From: Tetrapyrgos nigripes
Lineage: Eukaryota > Basidiomycota > Agaricomycetes > Agaricales > Campanellaceae
NCBI GenBank assembly: GCA_013368315.1
Contig: JAACJM010000036.1
Location: 124,001 to 188,000, forward strand
DNA: 64,000 nucleotides
Reading direction: 5' to 3'
The position numbers and the translations under genes are program-made. This document shows, piece after piece, positions 38,112 to 48,265 of the stretch; the first letter of the stretch is position 1, and each line of letters begins with the position of its first letter. The notes beneath the pieces are model-generated. The model did no database searches. It was given only the letters and a program-made list of their open reading frames with translations, and was not told where the DNA came from.

Positions 38112-38717
38112 ATGTTCATTGCCACCCTTTTTCTCAATTCCCTGGCTCTTGCAGCCATTTGTCTACATTTTCTTTGGGCTCAGATTTTGTCACGCAATCT
38201 TCGCCAACGCACTGGACACTTGCTTCTCTGCTACTCCGAAACTGGCAGAACTGCGTACAGAGTCCACCTGAGGGCTCAAAAAATCCGGGATTCTCGACCA
38301 CTATCTGCTGTACGATACACCCTCGATCCTTCCGCTTTCCATGCTCGTTGGATCCTTGGCTGCTACAAGATTTTCCTAGATGAAAAATCTGATGACGCTG
38401 CCAAACTATACCATCTTATACATACTGGTCAGCTGAAAATAGGAAACAATGATCAGCGGGCTGCAGTTGCTGTGGACTGCACTCTAGTGCGTAATTGCTT
38501 TCTGCTTTCAAGGACTGCATGATAACGTCTCTATTTGAAGGTTCTAGAAGTGTTGCTCCACGAACTGCCCACGCCGTCGGTACATGCTAGTCGGCCTGCT
38601 GGAAATGCTATAACGCCTCCCTCAGAGGTCCTAGTCCCAGAGCCCACGACAACCGTACAAATGCCGATATCATGTTCGTCACCATCTGGTGCTTCGCTTT
38701 CCGACATCCGTGTGTGA
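38112..38717 (+). CDS. Family B protein B6 (183 residues)
   Basis: Exons 38112-38486 and 38541-38717. The N-terminal helix MFIATLFLNSLALAAICLHF is followed by YRVHLRAQKIRDSRPLSAVR, DPSAFHARWILGCYKIFLDE, DDAAKLYHLIHTGQLKIG and AVDCTL at the splice site. Exon 2 starts VLEVLLHEL and gives a Pro/Ser/Thr-rich tail (PTPSVHASRPAGN, PSGASLSDIRV). The donor is GTGCGT. It keeps the family plan but is the most divergent member, with AAKLY for AAILY. It lies outside the segmental duplication. Function unknown. Confidence 0.65.
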
Positions 38718-39600
38718 CTGTTGTCACCGATGTCCCGAAACGCTTAATTCGACGTCGTGACGTCCGATTGCAGCACGGAAGATTTGGAACAACCTTCTTC
38801 TATCGCGACGGCCTCTCAGGGTCGCCCAATGGACACGTTTTCATTCATTTAAAGCAGGGTCTTTTAAAGATAGATTACCCGTGTAATCGGGGATCTTAAG
38901 GACGGAGTGGCCTGTCAGTTGTTTCCTCCAATTGGAGGCGTCCAATTTCTAGTCCGCTGTCCTACACCCTAACCAATCCTAGTAGATGTCGTGCTCTTTG
39001 CGTTTGCTTGCTCATGAGTAGTGTTCAATTGTTATCTGTACCATTCTGTTAATGAAATCTGCTCCGTGCATTATCTATAAATATTTCCTTTCGCTGCTTT
39101 GGTCCTTCGAGCTGCAATTTATTCTTTCGTCCCTCCTCTCTCGCATACGCCTCTTCTCCTGTAGGGTTCCAACGTGACTTGCTGCATGTGCCTCATGCAT
39201 GTCACAAGTGCACGCATGTTCTTCCAGCATGCTGGTGCTGTTGACAATTCACTACATCTGCGACTCGGAACCGACTAGATTGGATTTTTGACCGGTTTAT
39301 CGTTTTCATTTTTGTCAACTTCCTGTAGATCTTCTGCCAGTGACGCGGATCTTGAAAAGCTTTAATAATTGTTCAAGTTTAATGTGTGATCGGTCGAAGG
39401 GTGGAAGTCAGTCGCGGTCAGTCTGGGGTTCGACTGGGGTTGACAGTGATAACCCATGCAATCCGGACTCCGGAGCGGTGTAAACTACAATCTTCAATCT
39501 ACAATCTGCATTCAGTCATAGCACATAGTACAAGTACGAGGTTCCTCCGAGATCCACTATCCATATATGTACGGGCATAATGCCTTGATATTCGTCGACT
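38718..39600. other. Intergenic region
   Basis: No recognised gene. The minus-strand monooxygenase ends at its right edge. Confidence 0.45.
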
Positions 39601-41532
39601 TTACGCTCCTACTGCAACTATCGCTGTCTCAGGCTGAGTCTCACTCTCACTCTCTCGTCCAGCTTGAGCTTCACTGTCCACCTTCCCTTGATCATGAACC
39701 CAAATTCTCGTCTGCCCAGTCGGCAACCTAGTCACCAAAGTAAATCCTTCATACCCCTTCTGCCCAACTTCCTCGCAAATCTTGGCATACTTCCCAACAC
39801 CACCAGCATAGTTCAGCGGTTGGATAGATTTGCCCGGAATGTTGAGGTCGTTGTACCAGCCCTGATAATCAGAGAAATTGCGTGAGTCTCGGAGGAACTA
39901 GTATAAAAGAAAAAGTAGGACTGACCTTTGCTTTCAACCATGGCCCGGCCTTATTAGTTTCCCAAATTTGCTCGCGCCAAATTTCCTCGGCCGCGGGTAG
40001 GGGCTCGATGAATGTTAGATTGTTGTCTATCATGTACTTGATACATTTGACGATGAAGTTGGTTTGGATTTCCTGAGTAGCACGCGGTAGAGATATTTGA
40101 GTACGAGGAAGAACAAGTAGAGACAACTCAAGAGACTGACAATACACGTCGGACCATTAGAAAACGCAGTCGGTGCTTGAGGACCATACGTGAAGAACAT
40201 ATTTGGGAAATCGGATACTGCCATCCCCAGGTTGGTGTACACGCCATCAGCCCACTTTTCCTTGAGCGACTTCCCCTTCCTTCCCCGAATATCGATATGT
40301 GTAATCGTAGCAGTAATGTTGAACCCAGTCGCGAGAACAATGACATCGACTTCATGATGTACCCCATCTGCGGTTCGGACACCCTTCGGTGTGATCTCTT
40401 CGATAGGATATTTGCTGGTATCGGTAAGGGTCACGTTGGGTTGGTTGTAGACTTCATAGTACGTCTGTTCCAATGACGGACGCTTGGCGGCGAAAGGATG
40501 AGGCTGGACTTGAGGTGCCAGTAACTCGGCTTTAACGGAATCCGTCACTCGAGCATGGACTTTGTTGCGCCAAAACGCATAGACTTCCTTGTTCGCATCG
40601 TCGTTGATTGCATAGTCGTAGAAATTGGTGACGAGGAATGTGAAAGCACCCTGGGCCCATGTTTGTTGCCAGTGAAGGAAACGTTCTTCGGGGGTGGCCG
40701 AGGCAAAGGGTTTAGGGAGGGCTTCTTGCCAAAAACCACCTTCGGTAAACATAGTCAGGTCTAGTCGACGTTACGGGCTGAGTAGACATGACATACTTGG
40801 CGTCTGCAATCTTCTTCTGAAGATCGCAGGATATGTTCCGTCTTCCTTTCGCCTTTTCTGTTCCTCTACAGTGACCTTCCTCTGCTGCATGGCTATTGCA
40901 AAGTTTGGCGTGCGTTGAAAGACAGCCAGATGCTTTACCACCGGGCCAACTTCTTGTATAACCTGCACTCCACTTGCCCCAGTCCCAATGACCGCAACTC
41001 GTTTGCCTTTCATGTCGACATCCTCCTCAGGCCATCTCGCTGTATGATGGCAGATGCCTTCGAAGGTCTCGAGTCCTTTGAAAGCCGGAGAATAAGGCAT
41101 GGACGCGAAACCCGTCGCAAAAATCAGGAAGCGTGGATGAACGACAACGCCTGTGTCGGTAGTGACAGTCCAACGATCCGAGACAGAGTCCCAGTGAGCA
41201 GAAACGACGCGTGTATCGTAGCTGATATACTTCTTCACGTCGAGCTTGTCCACGACGTAGGCAAAGTACTTTCTCAGCTCCTTCCACCCAGGAAAACGTT
41301 CCGTCCACGTCCAGTCTTTCCATAATTCTGGAAGGGAAAGCTCGTAGACAGGAATCTCGGAGTCGACGCGAGCACCTGGATAGCAGTTCCAGTACCAGGT
41401 TCCTCCCGACTTGCTGGCGGCATCGAAAATGCGGGCAGAGTAACCGAGTTTGCGAAGCTGGTATAGATTGTAGATACCGCTGAAGCCGGAGCCTACGATA
41501 AGGACGTCAAGAGATGATTCAGACTCTGGCAT
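39601..41532 (-). CDS. Flavin-containing monooxygenase, Baeyer-Villiger (cyclohexanone monooxygenase) type
   Basis: Exons 41532-40797, 40760-40141, 40072-39926 and 39861-39601 give 587 residues. The FAD-binding motif is VLIVGSGFSGIYNLYQL near the N-terminus. The NADPH-binding motif is VAVIGTGASGVQVIQE. Between them lies FEGICHHTARWP, the FxGxxxHxxxWP fingerprint of type I Baeyer-Villiger monooxygenases. The ATG motif VIVLATGFNI and QAPTAFSNGPT follow. These enzymes insert oxygen next to ketones using NADPH, FAD and O2; the substrate is not predictable. The first intron (36 bp) is unusually short. Start at 41532 is preferred over 41628 because the only TATA box lies between them. Confidence 0.92.
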
Positions 41533-41596
41533 TGCTGTGGCAAATGATGAGGGAAGGATTGATAAAACAGCCTTTAAAGTGATCATCCGGGTACGT

Positions 41597-41602
41597 TTTA
41601 TA
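41597..41602 (-). promoter_or_regulatory. TATA box of the monooxygenase gene
   Basis: On the minus strand CTTATAAAACG lies about 65-70 bases upstream of the ATG at 41532. It rules against translation from the upstream in-frame ATG. Confidence 0.45.
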
Positions 41603-42949
41603 AGCGACTGGGTTCGCATGACTTGCATGATCTATGAAATTCGTAGTCTTCTTCGACATGGGAAAGGCAGGATTGGCTTCTAAAAGGAAGTGGTGGAGAA
41701 TGCTGGCATCTGAGTAATCTTCAACAGACAAACTTCGCACCCCTTTCTTTCGTTGGCACCGAGGAAGTCTTCCTGCGGGAAAAGGGTCGGCCTGATGTGG
41801 GAAACGGTGGGGGGGCGTTTGGGGGGACTGATGAGTCGGAGCTGGGTCGGACAGGTGGACTGAAAAATGGAAGGTGGGCTGCACTTTTCAATGGACTGTG
41901 AAGGCATAGGAGCTTGACAAGAAACGATGTCAAACAAGCCTGCAAAAACCAAAATGCCAGGAAAAATCTATGTACCTCAACTTCGATGGGAACGAGTTCC
42001 CGTAAAGCAGTCGCGTGCTAGCGTATTTTCGACTTTGGAAGCTGATTATGCATTCTCAATGATGTAAATGCCTCGAAGTCGGGGCCGAATAAGCCTGTAG
42101 ACAGTCATGCCTAGTCTCGTCCCCATCCGTCTCTCTCGCTACGCCTTTGTGCCTGCCGGATAAAGGCGCGATTTTCTGCTATCCAAGACGGATGGGAACG
42201 AGACTAAGTCATACCAGCAGAGAAACCTGGAGCAAAAAAAAAAGGTCAGAAAATTCCCATAAAGAAAGGAACAGTCATACCTGACGTATATGTCGAGTAC
42301 TTGGAATGAGCGATGATGGAGTCAGTATCCCATGATCCTATGAGTTTCTGCGTCCCCGAAAAGCGTTGAGGTTTCTAGAAGCAGTCAGGTCGGGAAAAAT
42401 CGACCAGAGTATCGATGACGCGCTATTGTTAGGAGGCTGCACTGGCAGTAGGTCAAGACCTCGTTGGAGGCCTGTACATCGACGAAGGTGTAGGCAGAAA
42501 CATCATTGTGAGCAGAACGAAAAACGAGATGAAAACGTTGAGAGGCAAAACTGAAAAAAACTTGAAGGTTGAGGGAGACAATTAGGGGACAAAGTGCAGT
42601 TTCCTTTTTCGGAACCTCGAGTCCGACGGCCTCAGCACCGGAACAAAAATATGCTAAAGTAGCACTAGCAGTGCAACGCTGCATGTGAGTTACAGAATAT
42701 GGCAGGAAAGCAAACCTGAAGCACAGTTGGTACCGTTCAAATACAAATTTCATGACACTCTAAGCACATATCCATGTGTACAGTTTGTATTTTACACATG
42801 TATTGATAAGATAACAGAGAGAAATCATTGTGCAGACAGCAAAGAAAGTAAAGAAACAGGGATCAACGACAGACAGCAATCAATAATCATACAAAAGCGA
42901 GAAAAAAGAACACAAGCTGCCACCTAATAGTAGTAGATGATAGATTGAC
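41603..42949. other. Intergenic region with one hairpin element
   Basis: Frames are short and overlapping; none was recognised. The only structured feature is the inverted-repeat element at 42113-42205. Confidence 0.4.
42113..42205. mobile_element. 93-bp MITE-like inverted-repeat element
   Basis: Terminal inverted repeats of 20 bp (AGTCTCGTCCCCATCCGTCT at the left; the right end is its complement with one mismatch) enclose about 53 bp. Just outside, AGTCATGCC on the left and AGTCATACC on the right may be a 9-bp target-site duplication with one change. There is no coding capacity, so any movement would have been in trans. Alternatively it is a simple fold-back. Confidence 0.55.
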
Positions 42950-43490
42950 TTGCATGAAATAACGGCAAACGCTGCAGCAGCAGCGGATCCGGATGCGACA
43001 ATGGCCATGTCTGCGTTGTAAGCACTTCTTGGCTTGCGATTGCTGATAGAGTGTCCCTGCAGCTTATAAAAGCTAGGACAGACGCGCACAAAGCTGACTT
43101 TCCGGGCCGTCCACTGGATGATGGCGACTGCGGTTTTGGGCGAGTTTTCCATCTTTTCCATTCGCTGTAGCAGCTGATAGTCAGACCCTTCAATTCTAGC
43201 GCAAAAGAAGCTGATCAATTCCGAGTCGACTTACAGGTTACCAGGCTTCAACCCGGATTTCCGAGCCATCCACTCCGCAGGCATCAGACATCCGCTTCTC
43301 TGCAAGGAAATTATTTGTTGGCTTGAAGTGCACGGTACGTAGTGACATCAGGTCATCATTTTCAGTTCTGTTGGATGCATAAATGTGTTAGCAATAAATA
43401 TTGCGGAACCAGTCATACGCACTCTTAAGACATTCGCAAGAGCCAATCTCAGCCCAATTGTAAGTTTTCGAGAATCGAGACTTTTGTAGG
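42950..43490 (-). pseudogene. Family A copy 4 (A4), internally deleted relic
   Basis: Reading leftward from 43490: LALANVLR matches the LALAECLRE block of A3. The intron follows at the same site (donor GTGCGT), then an acceptor and the codons for ELKMMT and a stop. Most of exons 2 and 3 is missing, since the next family sequence is YVPC, an insertion, then SGCLMPAEWMARKSGLKPGN. After that, a donor GTAAGT and a further exon (IEGSDYQLLQRMEKMENS) can be proposed, parallel to a possible extra exon in A3. Deletion and stop make it non-functional as a family A gene. Confidence 0.6.
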
Positions 43491-44221
43491 AGTTGACCAG
43501 TGCATTTCGATAGTGTATAGATTATGCTGTATCCGACTCGGATTCCCATCGAGTCAAGCCCTTCCTCGTCCAGTCAGAGAAGGCACTATCATGATATGGG
43601 TAATGTGACGACCGAATGTACAACTGAGGTCGGCGTTGCTATTAACTGAAGGTGCTCAGTTGACAATAGATCCCTGAAGGATGAACGGGGCATACTTACA
43701 TGACATATTGCCTTGCAAAAAAAGCATCAAAAATCAAGTTTCAGTATGTCCGGTATCACCCCCCAGTCGGCCGAGCCCAGCCGCCCGGGTAGGAGGCGAA
43801 TGAATATCATTGATCAATGAATGTTCCTGTGCATCAACTGTGCGTCTTGTCTTTTACAGTGTTTCCTGAGCTCGAGATAGTCAGCCATGACAGCAGAATG
43901 TGTGCGTGATCAAAGAATAGGCTCGGTGCCAGCACGGCTACGTGATTCTTGGGCTACGAGCCTAATCAGAGAAGACCTTTTTTTTCCTCCTTCCGTCTTC
44001 AACTTGCCACGTCTTCATCGACGGCCTTTCTTCCAGACCTCAATCTTCAAGTCTTCACGATTGGCGGCGCATCTTGAAGGTCCTTGTATTACTGTCATCT
44101 GCGCTATCAGGATTTTTCAGTGCGTTCATAATTGGAAACCAGTTGAAATTAGAATCGGTACGCAAATTGTTCTTTTTTTCGGTTTTCAGGGGCGAGTTTT
44201 GACGATTTTCTTTGCCATCTA
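43491..44221. other. Intergenic region upstream of F-box gene 2
   Basis: No gene recognised; a plus-strand frame (43887-44222) ends at the F-box start and is probably untranslated leader or chance. Confidence 0.4.
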
Positions 44222-45987
44222 ATGGATCTCGTAGATATGATAGTTGATATACCAGGCGAAATCATCGAGCTCATATTCAAAAATCTGAAAGATATGGACG
44301 ACGCGCAATCTCAGAATGATATGGAAATGGACGACGACCGCTGCAGCGAGGAGGAGGAAGAAGATGAAGAGGACACAGACACTGAAGACGACGAGGACGA
44401 GGTGGGAGAAGGAAGTGTCGATGAAGACCAGGCGGAGGGTCAACGCGAACTTTCTACAAGAAACTCTCTCTTGTCCTGCGCGCTTTCTTGCAAAATCTTC
44501 TCCAAAGTCGCTCTGGGCTTTATTTGGCACACTGTTACAGGTTGGGGACCCCTTCTCAAACTAATTCCTGGCTGTCAGATTGTGCGTTTTGCCTATGTGA
44601 GTATATGAAGTTGCTTTCAGTCGTTTGAGAGATTGATTTGCTGTAATAGTCTCTTGAAGGAGAACTCAACGACGCTTCTTTGGAACGCTTCGATTTCTAC
44701 GCTCGCATGGTCAAAAAGTTTATTCTCCAAGACCAGGAATGGGAAGAGCGTTTCACTCGCAAAGCCGGAATCAGAGTCAAAGATTCTGTTTATCGCCATT
44801 TATCTCTCGCACGTCCCAGACCATTTCCATCCTTGACCTCCTTCGAGTGCTTTTATGAGCGGTTACCTCGAGCAATGATGCTTTGCGTCTCCCCTCATCT
44901 CTTGGAGGCTGCCTTTGTGACGTCGCAGTCGTCAAATTTCACATCGAGAACAGAAATCCGGCATTATCTTGACGCCGTCAAGCAAGAGGCACCTTTGTTC
45001 CGGAAACTTGAAATCAGCAGCGACCGTAGGGTGCTATCTCTCGCAAGCCTCATCCACCTCGACGTTGATCGGTTCATCGAGTCCATCGCGCTGGAGTATT
45101 CCGTTGATGAGACCTTCCTGGCATGGAGTCATTTGACGCATCTCGAAGTGTTGAAGCTCAACGAACCCGATCTTTTACCCAAACATCTTGGCCTCATCAA
45201 CACCGTAGAGCCATCGGACTTCCCCAAGCGCCTAAAAGCCTTGGAGATCTCTGTACAGCGAGACACAGTCATCAATGTCTTTCGCCTTTTGGAGCTGTGC
45301 CAGTACTCTCCAGTCGAGTCCTTCCAATTGACGGGCCGAGACCTCCATCGCGAATACAACAAGATATTCACCGCAGTCGCTTCCGGATGGTCAGAGAGCT
45401 TGACCAGCTTGAGCATTACTACTGTTCTCATTCAGGATGCCTTCGAGATTGACTCCGCATCTCCGATATCTGATTTTCTCAATCCGTTGTATTCTCTTCG
45501 AGAACTCCGAATATTGAGACTTTGGTCACTTGGAGAAGTCTTTTATGTTAGGGACAAGGATATACGCAATGTATGCAATGCATGGCCCAATCTCGCCGAA
45601 CTCGTCCTGGATGCAGATCCGGTATCGGGGTCAGAGTCCAGTCAACGAAGTCCGACCACGGCGTCATTCCATATCTTGGCTCAGCATTGTCCTATGCTGA
45701 ATAATCTCCGAATACCCTTCCATAAATCAGTCCCCAGCTCTTCTGTCGCACTCCCAAGCTCCACAGTCATTTCCCTTCCTCACAACCTTGAGCGGCTTCA
45801 ACTCGCAGTACGAGGAAAGCTAACCAAAGCGCATACGTCTCGGTTGGCACGGCACTTGGACTTAGCGTTTCCAAACCTGAAGTCGGTCGTAGTCGGCCAT
45901 AACGCATCTGAGTCTTCGAAAGCCATCATGAAGTTACTAAAATCGAGTCAGATTGCCAGAAGGCGACAGGTAGAAACAGCGAAGTAA
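44222..45987 (+). CDS. F-box-like protein with acidic insert, 570 residues
   Basis: Exons 44222-44596 and 44650-45987. Residues about 9-23 (IPGEIIELIFKNLKD) look like the first F-box helix. The second half (LLSCALSCKIFSKVALGFIW) resumes only after about 55 residues rich in Asp/Glu (CSEEEEEDEEDTDTEDDEDE). The remainder carries irregular leucine-rich stretches (LTHLEVLKLNEPDL, LRELRILRLWSL, WPNLAELVLDAD, LPHNLERLQLAV), typical of fungal F-box/LRR substrate receptors of SCF ubiquitin ligases. The acidic insert inside the F-box is unusual and might affect Skp1 binding, which is inference. The gene ends about 100 bp before the duplicated MYND region begins. Confidence 0.8.
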
Positions 45988-46141
45988 TGTGTATCATTAA
46001 ATTTCTTGCTATTGTACATCGCATCGTGTATGTACATTATCCTTCTTGTACGAGTACAATTTGCCGTGTAATCATAGTACTCAACTGGTTTGCCTAAACG
46101 TTCGTCTCGTCCAAGGAAGGCTTCCAGGCCCGACACATAGC

Positions 46142-46262
46142 ACTAGACTCGAGCTAATCACTTCTGCAAAGGTTTGATGAAAGGTCGATCAAAATCGTGC
46201 TTCGCCGCGCGGTTTGATAGACCTTTCATCAAAGTGTTGTAGAAAGAGTGGTTCGAGTCTAG
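46142..46262. repeat. Hairpin element, copy 1
   Basis: The inner arms TTTGATGAAAGGTCGATCAA(A) (46173-46193) and their complement (46213-46233, one mismatch) flank a 19-base GC-rich loop. The outer flanks (CTAGACTCGA and CGAGTCTAG) extend the symmetry to about 120 bp. Resembles a fold-back or MITE-like element. Confidence 0.75.
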
Positions 46263-46625
46263 CCCGATACTGCTCCACACACCAATCGTGCCGTGTAATA
46301 AACTCAAAGGATACTAAGTCTCCCCGGCGCAATTAACTCGCCAACGCTCCAATCTTACATGTTACCATGTTACACATTAATGTCGTGTTACTAGATTACA
46401 CAGAGCGTACAATACTATTACCAGTGAGAAATCATGCCAATCGATACAGCAAAAAATAGGAAAAGAAGAGGGAAAGTAGGGAGAGACAGAGCTAAAGCTA
46501 CAGATATCTTGAATGAAAAGAGTGTGAAATGCATACTAAAAAGTAGAGTGTCGTTGCTAGAATAATCTTGATACCGATTCCCAATTCTCAGTGCCACGAA
46601 AGGATGAAAGGTGAGTAGAGTGCTT

Positions 46626-48265
46626 TCAAAACATCATGTCTTGTTTCTTCATCTCCAGACACCACGACTGAAATATGCGATCCTCGTCCGTTGCAGTGGG
46701 CCTCAGTACTCGGCCTGAGCAAAGAAAAATATCAATCAGTACTTCACGTAGCTAAAGATGATTCGTACTCACCACTGTTGTAGAGTTGATCACATTTCTT
46801 CCGATGATTATGTACCTTCCAGTCTTGCTTTTGACACTGTTTAGAACAATACATTGTTTCGCATCGTGAACATTGTCTTCGGTGAACCCTTTCGTTAGTG
46901 CGCACTCCTTTACTCGCGCACTAGAATAGATGGACTGTCAGCAACTGCCAGTATCAGACGTATTGAACGGAATGGAAAGGTTCCTACCTCAGGGTTCGCA
47001 CAGATGACTACTCCCTGGTTCTCGAACGATATCCAACGCTTTGCCATCTGGTCACCAATCCTCAAAGTCTCCATCCAGACATTAACCAGGTTTCGACAAT
47101 GCGTTGAAACCTGAAGAGAACTCCTCAGATCTAGAAAGGCTACCAACGGCTTTGGATGAACGTCCTGAATCCTCTTCATCGAGCACCAGAACAATTTCAT
47201 AATACACTTGTTCCAAAAAGTCGTTTGAAGTTGCCCAAGGATGGCAGAAAACAACCCAAAGAGTCGTTCTTGATGACATAGATGTCTTTCGGGAGATAGT
47301 TTGGCTGTGAGAACGACGCTGGTGGCCCGAATGATGAACATGAGCAGACCCATCCGAAGGACATGGGCACACGCCGGGCCCTTATACGTGTCATCGAGCA
47401 TAGCTGCGTCAACCATCGAAAGTATGAAGTATAGAATGTCTAGCCTTTCCTCGCACTCCCCCACCTCCAGCCATAATCGTTCTCTAGACGTCATTGTGTT
47501 GGTTTCGATTTTGCGTGGGCGAAGGATGCGCATTTTGAACAGACCAAACAGGTCCAGTAATCCATGGGAAAGGACGAGCTCCAAAACGTCTTTGCAACCG
47601 GTGGCTACCAGTACATAGACGAGTCCTAGAGCTGGACGAGAAAATTCGCTTACGACACCAGTTGGTGGGTAGTGGTTGGCGCAGCGGACGGCGGTGGTTA
47701 TGTAGCTGAAGACCCTGTAAAGGGCACCTGGAGTACGGGCAAAGAGTTGACAATGACGATAACGATCGCTGTCGTGCAGATCAGTTGTACGGCTGTTCAT
47801 GTTAGATAACAGCAACGGCCAGATGACAAAATGGCTATCGGGCTCGCAGAAGTCAAAAGCAAACATCCACACTCTGATGAGCGTAGGAAAGATGTCCACT
47901 CTTCTGCGAACACGCGACCAGACAATGTCAGGACATAGCGGTCCGCGACGTAGGAGCTTGGGATATCCGAACAGAGAAGGAATCAAGACGATGAGGCCAT
48001 CCCTAAACAGCAGTCCTCTCACTGTTTGGGGAGGTTCTTTGGCGAAGATGAAGGACTTTATCAATGCTGACGTCCATGCCCATATGTTGGGCCAGTTTCG
48101 GTCGTAGTCTGCGACGTCCGTTGTACGACTGGATGTCGCGAGACAGTTTAGGCAAGAAAAAGCCTGATTCACCTCGTCGGAGGGAGTGGAAATATCAATG
48201 TTTTGCGGTGGTGGATGGCGGAGTAGCTCATAGGCTATGGGAGGTGTGAGGAACTTGGTGTTCAT
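46626..48265 (-). CDS. MYND zinc-finger protein, copy 1 (504 residues)
   Basis: Exons 48265-46988, 46920-46773 and 46714-46626. Residues 1-426 are a mostly helical region without a recognised domain (PPIAYELLRHPP, DIVWSRVRRRVDIFPTLIRV, VLELVLSHGLLDLFGLF). The C-terminal zinc finger is assembled over the first junction: CANPEC, then RRQCSRCETMYCSKQCQKQD and HNHRKKC. This is the C-x2-C ... C-x3-C ... H-x3-C MYND pattern, a protein-protein interaction module. A short tail ends KKQDMMF. Proteins with this plan are numerous in Agaricomycetes and of unknown role. A nearly parallel paralogue lies 4.8 kb away. Confidence 0.88.

Noticed and set aside
41532..41628. Upstream start for the monooxygenase adding 32 residues
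   Set aside because: A TATA box lies between the two ATGs, and the extra residues are not needed for the FAD-binding fold.
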